Assembly (NCBI GenBank): GCA_007128045.1
Contig: SKYG01000122.1
Span: 1 to 24,776 of the forward strand
Direction: 5' to 3'
Source of the DNA: Bacteroidales bacterium
Lineage (GTDB): Bacteria > Bacteroidota > Bacteroidia > Bacteroidales > UBA7960
Length of the DNA: 24,776 bases
Part shown: positions 16,955 through 22,843 of the stretch, one piece after another
How the letters are laid out: each line of letters begins with the position of its first letter
How positions within the stretch are numbered: position 1 is the first letter of the stretch
Notes under the pieces: generated by a model
What the model saw: the letters and a program-made list of their open reading frames with translations, nothing else
The model's database searches: none
What the model was told of the DNA's origin: nothing
Translations under genes and position numbers: made by a program

Positions 16955-18115
16955 TTGAATCAGATACAGTTGCGCAATCTTACATTGCTGGTAGCCAGCA
17001 CCCTTACTGTGCTGGCTGGTGCTATTATTGCACCTGCCTTGCCTGAGATCAGCCGGAACTTTTCTTTTCTGTCTAATGCGGAGTTTCTTAGTAAGCTGAT
17101 CTTAACGCTCCCCGCACTTTTAACAGCTTTACTTGCCCCTATTGCAGGGTATTTTGTAGACAGGTCTGGCAGAAAGAAGGTGTTGTTGTTTTCGTTGGTG
17201 TTATATGCCATTGCAGGGACAACAGGTGCTTACTTATCCAGTATCTACATGATTCTTGCCGGCAGGGCTTTATTGGGCATTGCCGTTGGCGCATTGATGA
17301 CCTCTGTGGTAACATTGATTGGCGACTATTTTGATGGGATAGAGCGCAGTCGTTTTATGGGGTATCAGGCTGCATTTGCCGGACTTGGGGGGATGTTGTT
17401 TATCAGTGTTGGCGGACTGCTGGCTGATATCCATTGGAGGGCGCCATTTCTGATATATGCATTTTCCCTTGTTGTTTTGGTATTTGCCTGGATTTATGTC
17501 TCGGAACCTGAAAAACCGAAACCGTGTGTATCAGCACCTATAGGAGTTAAGGATATATTTCATGCCATACCGCGTATGGTTTTTTGGGTTTATCTGATCG
17601 CCTTTTTTTCGATGTCAGTATTCTACATGATACCGGTTCAGATGCCCTTTATGCTCGGTGCCCTGGAAGGAGTCAGCAATACACAGATTGGCCTGGCCAT
17701 TGCCTTTATGAATATTTCTTCTGTCACGATGGCATTAAACTATGGAAGGGTAAAGCAACGATTGAGTTATGCCGGTGTTATGGCTTTGGTATATGTATTG
17801 GTAGCTATTGGATATATTATCATCAGCCAGAGCTTGACATACTGGGTGATCGTTGCTGGCATCCTGGTGGCGGGTGCTGGTTTTGGCATGCAAATGGCCA
17901 ATCTGAATTTATGGCTGGTTTCATTGGCTCCGTCGCCCATGAGAGGTAGGTTGGTAGGGTATCTGAATACGACCATATTTATGGGTATGTTCCTGTCGCT
18001 GGTTTTACTACAGCCTATTGTAAACACCACTTCATTGTATCAAAGCTTCATGGTTGTTGGTATCCTACTTCTTGTGCTGGCAGGGTTGTTTTGTTACGGG
18101 GCTTGCAGAAGGTAG
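16955..18115 (+). CDS. Major facilitator superfamily transporter, probable drug or metabolite exporter, TTG start
   Basis: This 386-residue inner-membrane protein has about 12 hydrophobic helices and the MFS motif A between helices 2 and 3, GYFVDRSGRKKVLLF (about residues 65-79), followed by AGRALLGIAVGALMTSVVTLIGDYF, typical of proton-driven DHA1-type exporters. The start is inferred as TTG at 16955: an in-frame stop lies at 16940-16942, no ATG or GTG occurs between them, and helix 1 (LTLLVASTLTVLAGAIIAPAL) begins at about residue 9. Its stop codon (18113-18115) directly abuts the stop of the convergent rpe gene (18116-18118). Substrate unknown; the methyltransferase next to it suggests a methylated small molecule, which is inference. 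Confidence 0.88.
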   Translation: MNQIQLRNLTLLVASTLTVLAGAIIAPALPEISRNFSFLSNAEFLSKLILTLPALLTALLAPIAGYFVDRSGRKKVLLFSLVLYAIAGTTGAYLSSIYMILAGRALLGIAVGALMTSVVTLIGDYFDGIERSRFMGYQAAFAGLGGMLFISVGGLLADIHWRAPFLIYAFSLVVLVFAWIYVSEPEKPKPCVSAPIGVKDIFHAIPRMVFWVYLIAFFSMSVFYMIPVQMPFMLGALEGVSNTQIGLAIAFMNISSVTMALNYGRVKQRLSYAGVMALVYVLVAIGYIIISQSLTYWVIVAGILVAGAGFGMQMANLNLWLVSLAPSPMRGRLVGYLNTTIFMGMFLSLVLLQPIVNTTSLYQSFMVVGILLLVLAGLFCYGACRR

Positions 18116-18772
18116 TTACCTGCCAGCAACTTTCAGGCCGGCAATCGTTTTGATGGGATCGTCTGATTTAAACACGGTGGTGCCGGCAACCAGTATGTCG
18201 GCACCAGATTTGACAAGCTTTGATGCGTTGTTCAGGTCAACGCCGCCATCAACCTGGATCAAAAAATGGGATCCTGTTTTTTCGCGCAGGTTGCGAAGCT
18301 GCTCTAAACGTGAATAAGTATGTTCAATAAATGCTTGTCCACCAAAACCGGGATTCACCGACATGTTCAGTACCAGGTCCACCTCTGGAAGGATATCCTT
18401 TAGCAGCTCTACATTATTGTGGGGGTTGATCACCACTCCGGGTTTCATGCCCAGGTTCCGGATGCGACTGATGGTCATATGAAGGTGCGGGCAGGTTTCA
18501 TAGTGCACGCTCAACCAATCAGCTCCGGCATCTTTGAAGGCGTCAAGATACTGATCGGGATTGCTTATCATCAGGTGAACATCCAGCGGCTTTTGTGCCA
18601 GAGACTTGATCTGTTTGATAATAAAGAAGCCAAAGGTAATGTTCGGAACAAAATGCCCGTCCATCACATCTACATGAAACATGTCTGCCTCAGAACGATT
18701 CACCAATTCAATATCTTTCGCCAGGTTCAGAAAATTGGCGGCAAGCAGAGAAGGGGCTATTAGTGGGAGCAT
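18116..18772 (-). CDS. rpe: Ribulose-phosphate 3-epimerase
   Basis: It interconverts ribulose 5-phosphate and xylulose 5-phosphate in the pentose phosphate pathway, as a metal-dependent TIM barrel. The 218-residue length is standard. Motifs: IAPSLLAANF with Ser8 (5-14), metal ligands His33 and Asp35 in FHVDVMDGHFVPN (32-44), His66 in DVHLMI (64-69), the phosphate loop MSVNPGFGGQ (137-146), Asp175 in IQVDGGV, and VAGTTVF (195-201). The start lies just 4 nt after an array of four heptamers in its leader and 59 nt from the sigma gene that precedes it on the same strand, so it is probably co-transcribed with the second sigma gene. Confidence 0.97.
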   Translation of the reverse strand: MLPLIAPSLLAANFLNLAKDIELVNRSEADMFHVDVMDGHFVPNITFGFFIIKQIKSLAQKPLDVHLMISNPDQYLDAFKDAGADWLSVHYETCPHLHMTISRIRNLGMKPGVVINPHNNVELLKDILPEVDLVLNMSVNPGFGGQAFIEHTYSRLEQLRNLREKTGSHFLIQVDGGVDLNNASKLVKSGADILVAGTTVFKSDDPIKTIAGLKVAGR

Positions 18773-18776
18773 GGGG

Positions 18777-18804
18777 TTTTGAATTTTGAATTGTGAATTT
18801 TGAA
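18777..18804 (-). repeat. Heptamer array in the rpe leader, consensus TTCAAAA
   Basis: Four copies with an exact 7-nt period: on the minus strand TTCAAAA, TTCACAA, TTCAAAA, TTCAAAA. The array ends 4 nt before the rpe ATG. Rotated, the unit reads AATTCAA, which shares five of seven positions with the AGGTCAA unit found elsewhere in the window. Confidence 0.8.
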
Positions 18805-18831
18805 TAGCGGGCTCGGTTTATAGGTTGTGAG

Positions 18832-19695
18832 TTATCCTAAATAATTTTTCAAATTCTTCGACCTCGACATATGTTTAAGCCGGCGCAGGGCTTTTTCTTT
18901 GATTTGCCTGGCGCGTTCGCGTGTTAGTTCGAGTTTTTCTCCAATCTCCTCCAAAGTGTGGGGGTGCATACCGTTAAGTCCGAAATAGTATCGGATCACC
19001 TCTGCTTCCCTTACGGTTAGTGTGGAGATGGTTCTTTCAATCTCCCGTTTCAAAGAGTCGCGCAGCAAATTAGACTCAGGCATGTCGGCTTCTTCGTTGC
19101 CGAGCACTTCGTACATATCTGACTCTTCTCCCTGTATCAGGGGCGCATCCATAGAAATATGGCGGTTGCTGTTTTTGAGAGATTCTTTAACCTCTTCTTC
19201 CGGCAGGTCGAGTAGTTCGGCGATCTCAGAGGCACTAGGCTCACGTTCCAGTAGTTGTTCCAGCTGGCTGAAGGCTTTGTTGATCTTGTTGATGGTGCCA
19301 ATTTTATTCAGGGGAAGCCTTACAATACGTGATTGTTCGGCCAATGCCTGCAGAATGGACTGTCGTATCCACCAAACGGCATATGATATAAATTTAAAAC
19401 CCCGTGTCTCATCAAAGCGCTGTGCCGCTTTGATGAGACCGAGGTTTCCTTCATTAATAAGGTCAGGCAGGCTAAGGCCTTGATTCTGGTATTGCTTTGA
19501 CACAGAGACTACGAAACGTAAGTTCGCTTTCGTAAGCTTCTCCAGGGCTTTTTTATCGCCTTGACGGATTTTTTGTGCCAGAACAACTTCCTCTTCAGCG
19601 GTTATAAGACCCACCCGTGCAATCTCCTGCAAATACTTATCAAGCGATGCAGTATCGCGGTTTGTAACTTGCTTGGAAATCTTTAGTTGTCTCAT
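18832..19695 (-). CDS. rpoD: RpoD-type sigma70 factor, second copy (next to pnp)
   Basis: A second complete primary-type sigma factor, 287 residues, also without region 1.1. Region 2, including NEGNLGLIKAAQRFDETRGF and FISYAVWWIRQSILQA, is almost identical to the copy at 3791-4657, so -10 recognition is probably shared. Differences concentrate after residue 130: the region 3 helices, the linker (GNEEADMPESNLLRD against VNQDSPNADGSLIHE) and region 4. In the -35-reading helix this copy has TRERARQIKEKAL where the first has TRERVRQIKEKAI. Both copies keep APLIQGE before the linker. It lies 140 nt after pnp and 59 nt before rpe. No clear TAnnTTTG promoter is seen upstream, so it may depend on the pnp transcript. 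Confidence 0.92.
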   Translation of the reverse strand: MRQLKISKQVTNRDTASLDKYLQEIARVGLITAEEEVVLAQKIRQGDKKALEKLTKANLRFVVSVSKQYQNQGLSLPDLINEGNLGLIKAAQRFDETRGFKFISYAVWWIRQSILQALAEQSRIVRLPLNKIGTINKINKAFSQLEQLLEREPSASEIAELLDLPEEEVKESLKNSNRHISMDAPLIQGEESDMYEVLGNEEADMPESNLLRDSLKREIERTISTLTVREAEVIRYYFGLNGMHPHTLEEIGEKLELTRERARQIKEKALRRLKHMSRSKNLKNYLG

Positions 19696-19835
19696 GTTGT
19701 CTGAAAAAGCTTTCCTTTATTGTACGCAAAAAACGTATACAAGTTGCAGTCATCGTCAGACTGCTGTGATCAGGTAAGGCGTTCGTCAGTTTCAAACCTT
19801 GCTAGCGGACAAATCAATATGCCGACAGGAATTGC

Positions 19836-21977
19836 TTACCTTCGATCTGCCTGATCTCTGGGCAGCAACACTTTCCTGGAGAGCTTCAGCTTGCCGGTTT
19901 TCTTGTCGAGGTCGAGCAATTTCACATCGATCTCATCACCGACTTTTAATCCGCTGTCTTCCACTTTTTCCAGCCTTCTCCATTCTATTTCGCTGATATG
20001 CAGCAGTCCTTCCTTGCCGGGCAGTACCTCTATGAACATGCCAAATGGTACGATGCTCTTGATCTTGCCGGTATACACCTGGCCGATTTCGGGTACGGCA
20101 ATGATACCTTTGATTCGTTTGATCACAAAGTCGATCGAATCTTTATCATCTGATACAATGTCAATCACACCGTACTCGCCAACTTCTTCAATCACGATGG
20201 TACAGCCACTTTCTTTTTGCATTTCCTGGATCACCTTTCCGCCTGGTCCGATAATGGCTCCGATAAACTCTTTTGGCACGGTCATCTTGATGATCCGTGG
20301 CACATGAGGTTTATATTCTGCACGTGGCTCGGCAATCGATTTCGCCATTTCAGATAAGATATGCAGACGTCCTTCTCTGGCTTGTGCCAGTGCTTCTTCA
20401 AGGATGGCAAAATCGAGGCCCTCGATCTTGATGTCCATCTGGCATGCTGTAATACCGTTACGGGTTCCAGTCACTTTAAAGTCCATATCACCCAAGTGGT
20501 CCTCATCACCGAGGATGTCAGACAGCACTGCATACCTTCCGGTTTCCGGGTCGGCTATCAGCCCCATGGCAATACCAGATACAGGGCTTGTGATTTTTAC
20601 ACCGGCATCAAGAAGTGCGAGGGTTCCGGCACAAACTGTGGCCATAGAAGAGGAACCATTTGATTCAAGGATGTCGGATACCACGCGAATGGTATAAGGA
20701 TTATCGTTGCCATCTGGGATCACCGGTTTCAGGGCACGCAGTGCCAGGTTGCCGTGACCAATTTCGCGACGGCTGGTAAAACGTGCCATCTTGACCTCAC
20801 CGGTACAGAATGGCGGGAAGTTGTAGTGCAGCATGAATTTACTTTTGCCTTCAAATACAGCACCATCGATGGTTTGTTCGTCCAGCTTGGTGCCCAGGGT
20901 AACGGTAGTCAGAGACTGGGTCTCACCCCTGGTGAATACGGCAGAGCCATGGGCAGCAGGAAGGTAGTCGACCTCTGACCATATTGGCCTGATCTCGTTA
21001 GTCTTACGTCCGTCAAGACGGGTTTTTTCATCCAAAACGACATTTCTGATGGCTTCTTTCTGTATGTTTCCAAAATACTTATTCACAAAAGGGGCTTTTT
21101 CTTCCAGCTCTTCCTCAGTAAATGCTTCAAGATATTCTTGTTTTACCTGATCAAAGGCTTCTTTCCGGGCATGTTTGTCGGCATTGCCCTCTTTTGCGAT
21201 TTGGTATAGCTTATCGTAAACAGCTTCTTTCAAGTGTGTGCGAACCGCTTCATCTTCAATATCTTCGGGATATTCTCTTTTTACTTGCGCCTTTGTTACT
21301 TCAGCTGCAAGATCAAGTTGTGCCTGGCATTGCAATTGAATTACCTTATGACCAACTTTGATTGCTTCTAACATATCAGCTTCAGATACTTCTTTCATCT
21401 CACCTTCCACCATCACGATATTATCTTTGCTGCCGGCAATCATCAGCTCAATGTCAGCATTCGCCAATTCATTATTGGTGGGGTTTACAACGAAAACACC
21501 ATTGATGCGTGCAACCCTGACCTCGGAGATGGGTCCGTTAAATGGGATGTCTGATACAGTAATGGCTGCAGATGCTGCCAAACCTGCCAGTGCATCGGGC
21601 AGGATATCTTTTCCGGCAGAAATCAGTGAAATCATAACCTGTGTTTCTGCTTTGTAATTGTCAGGAAACATAGGACGTAATGCCCTGTCGACCAATCGGG
21701 AGATCAGTATTTCGTATTCTGACAAGCGCGCTTCACGTTTAAAAAAACCTCCGGGAAAACGCCCTGCAGCTGCATATTTTTCCTGGTATTCAACAGAAAG
21801 CGGAAGGAATGATTGTCCTTCGCTGACTTCTTTTCTGGCAACCACTGTTGCCAATAACATGGTCTGACCCATGCTTACCACTACGGCACCGTCGGCCTGC
21901 TTGGCCAATTTTCCGGTTTCCATGGTGATGATCTTACCATCACCCAAATCAATACTCTTCTTAATTCCAATGTCCAT
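19836..21977 (-). CDS. pnp: Polyribonucleotide nucleotidyltransferase (PNPase)
   Basis: This trimeric enzyme degrades RNA from the 3' end with phosphate, and can add tails in reverse. The 713-residue protein has the full domain order: RNase PH-like domain 1 (about 15-145), an all-helical linker (about 215-310), catalytic RNase PH-like domain 2 (about 325-545, with ESNGSSSMATVC and the metal-binding SDILGDEDHLGDMDFKV at 486-502), a KH domain (566-625, GPGGK at 577-581) and an S1 domain (631-703, GQVYTGKIKSIVPFGMFIEV). The GRFPGGFFKREARLSEYEIL block is also conserved. It lies downstream of rpsO, the arrangement known from E. coli, with a terminator in between. The leader carries a hairpin and heptamer-like repeats. 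Confidence 0.98.
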   Translation of the reverse strand: MDIGIKKSIDLGDGKIITMETGKLAKQADGAVVVSMGQTMLLATVVARKEVSEGQSFLPLSVEYQEKYAAAGRFPGGFFKREARLSEYEILISRLVDRALRPMFPDNYKAETQVMISLISAGKDILPDALAGLAASAAITVSDIPFNGPISEVRVARINGVFVVNPTNNELANADIELMIAGSKDNIVMVEGEMKEVSEADMLEAIKVGHKVIQLQCQAQLDLAAEVTKAQVKREYPEDIEDEAVRTHLKEAVYDKLYQIAKEGNADKHARKEAFDQVKQEYLEAFTEEELEEKAPFVNKYFGNIQKEAIRNVVLDEKTRLDGRKTNEIRPIWSEVDYLPAAHGSAVFTRGETQSLTTVTLGTKLDEQTIDGAVFEGKSKFMLHYNFPPFCTGEVKMARFTSRREIGHGNLALRALKPVIPDGNDNPYTIRVVSDILESNGSSSMATVCAGTLALLDAGVKITSPVSGIAMGLIADPETGRYAVLSDILGDEDHLGDMDFKVTGTRNGITACQMDIKIEGLDFAILEEALAQAREGRLHILSEMAKSIAEPRAEYKPHVPRIIKMTVPKEFIGAIIGPGGKVIQEMQKESGCTIVIEEVGEYGVIDIVSDDKDSIDFVIKRIKGIIAVPEIGQVYTGKIKSIVPFGMFIEVLPGKEGLLHISEIEWRRLEKVEDSGLKVGDEIDVKLLDLDKKTGKLKLSRKVLLPRDQADRR

Positions 21978-21989
21978 TTTCTTCTTTTT

Positions 21990-22010
21990 TTGTCTTTTGT
22001 CTTGTTGTCT
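21990..22010 (-). repeat. Heptamer-like repeat in the pnp leader (AAGACAA)
   Basis: On the minus strand AAGACAA occurs twice with an exact 7-nt period (22003-21990), preceded by AGACAAC, a third unit displaced by one base. It ends 12 nt before the pnp ATG. The unit differs by one base from AAGTCAA in the array at 22722-22763. The array is short and A-rich, so chance is harder to exclude here. Confidence 0.5.
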
Positions 22011-22028
22011 AATAGTCTGTTATTCTGC

Positions 22029-22045
22029 AACAGATTTGATCTGTT
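22029..22045. promoter_or_regulatory. Hairpin in the rpsO-pnp gap
   Basis: AACAGAT and ATCTGTT form a perfect 7-bp inverted repeat with a 3-nt loop, about 50 nt upstream of the pnp ATG and 20 nt beyond the rpsO terminator T-run. On the minus strand it would be in the 5' leader or promoter of pnp; on the plus strand it is followed by several T residues, but no plus-strand gene ends here. Confidence 0.5.
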
Positions 22046-22067
22046 TTTATATAAAAGCTACGAATAT

Positions 22068-22101
22068 AAAAAAAAACAGGCAATTAGAGTCTAATTGCCT
22101 G
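22068..22101 (-). terminator. Rho-independent terminator of rpsO
   Basis: On the minus strand CAGGCAATTAG and CTAATTGCCTG form a perfect 11-bp stem (22101-22091 and 22087-22077) with a 3-nt loop, followed by nine T residues. It starts 18 nt after the rpsO stop, so pnp expression needs read-through or a separate promoter. Confidence 0.9.
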
Positions 22102-22119
22102 CTATTATTTTTATGGAAA

Positions 22120-22389
22120 TTACTTCCTAAGGCTAAGTTTCTTGATAATTTCTCTATACCTGCCAATTTCATTGGCTTTAAGGTAGTCAAGCAATCTTCT
22201 TCGTTTGCCTACCAGCCTGATCAGCGAACGCTGAGTGCCTTTGTCTTTCTTGTTGGCCTTCAGATGTTGTGTCAAATGGTTGATGCGGTGGGTAAACAAC
22301 GCAATCTGGCTTTCAGAAGTGCCGGTATTCTCCGCAGAACCACCATATTTCTGAAAAATATCTTTCTTTATCTCACTTGTTAAATACAT
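22120..22389 (-). CDS. rpsO: Ribosomal protein S15
   Basis: This 30S subunit protein binds the 16S rRNA central domain and bridges to 23S rRNA. The 89-residue length is exact for the family. The sequence shows SESQIALFTHRINHLTQHL (about 26-44) and the signature LIRLVGKRRRLLDYLK (56-71). It has its own strong promoter about 45 nt upstream and a strong terminator, so it is a single-gene unit ahead of pnp. In E. coli S15 represses its own translation through its leader; whether the short leader here does so cannot be judged from the sequence. Confidence 0.98.
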   Translation of the reverse strand: MYLTSEIKKDIFQKYGGSAENTGTSESQIALFTHRINHLTQHLKANKKDKGTQRSLIRLVGKRRRLLDYLKANEIGRYREIIKKLSLRK

Positions 22390-22435
22390 ATTGTAATCTG
22401 TTTCAGCGTTTTTTTCTTGTTCGATTTCAGGAGCG

Positions 22436-22467
22436 CAAAATTACGAATTTCTTTTGACTGCTACAAA
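22436..22467 (-). promoter_or_regulatory. Bacteroidota-type promoter of rpsO
   Basis: On the minus strand TTTG (22467 to 22464), exactly 20 nt, then TAATTTTG (22443 to 22436) is a perfect match to TTTG / TAnnTTTG. Transcription should start near 22430, giving a leader of about 40 nt before the ATG at 22389. Confidence 0.8.
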
Positions 22468-22626
22468 CTTTTTACTGAAATTTTTTTATAATGCGGTAAA
22501 TCACCCAATAATTTGGGGATAGACATTTGCTGACCATGAATGGTGTATTGGTTTATCATGTGGTAAAATGACAGCGAATATATTAAAAAACCAGCTAATT
22601 ATTTGGAAATCTGAATTTATCTCTGT

Positions 22627-22648
22627 AACTTAAACGTTGGTTTAAGTT
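22627..22648. promoter_or_regulatory. Perfect inverted repeat with 9-bp arms upstream of the barrel gene
   Basis: AACTTAAAC and GTTTAAGTT are exact reverse complements around GTTG. There is no T-run on either side, so a DNA-binding site for a dimeric regulator fits better than a terminator. It lies about 195 bp before the annotated barrel gene start. Confidence 0.6.
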
Positions 22649-22721
22649 GAAATAAATAATTAGTATATGGAATACCCTTTAAAATCGATTTGATACACAG
22701 GAGGATGATTCATTTGTATGG

Positions 22722-22763
22722 GGTCAAAGGTCGAAAGTCGAAAGTCGAAGGTCGAAAGTCAAA
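22722..22763 (+). repeat. Heptamer array B, consensus RGTCRAA (6 copies)
   Basis: GGTCAAA, GGTCGAA, AGTCGAA, AGTCGAA, GGTCGAA, AGTCAAA with an exact 7-nt period, followed by GGAAGAA. This is the same unit, in a shifted phase, as the AGGTCRA arrays at 4774 and 24656, and the longest of the three. It lies 80 bp upstream of the barrel gene start. Confidence 0.88.
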
Positions 22764-22843
22764 GGAAGAATACAAACACCTGTACGGTAAAAAAGTACGT
22801 AGCTCTAAATATATGAAAATATGTTTATTAGATTATCCAGCGT

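Larger units (their letters stand above)
22468..22843. other. Gene-free region between rpsO and the barrel protein gene
   Basis: About 375 bases without a convincing gene. It holds an AT-rich stretch, the inverted repeat at 22627-22648, an AGGAGG at 22699-22704 that is unusual for this kind of genome, and heptamer array B. Short frames starting at 22705 and 22718 run through the repeat and look accidental. The barrel gene's promoter should lie here but I see no full TTTG / TAnnTTTG pair. Confidence 0.6.

Noticed and set aside
19022..19483. 153-codon frame antisense to the second sigma gene
   Set aside because: Serine/arginine-rich shadow of a conserved sigma70 gene.
19696..19835. Promoter or terminator between pnp and the second sigma gene
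   Set aside because: I found only short inverted repeats (CAGTC / GACTG) without a T-run and no full promoter pair.
21871..22383. 170-codon plus-strand frame across the pnp start, rpsO terminator and rpsO
   Set aside because: It runs antisense through two certain genes and a terminator; its hydrophobic start comes from the T-rich intergenic strand.
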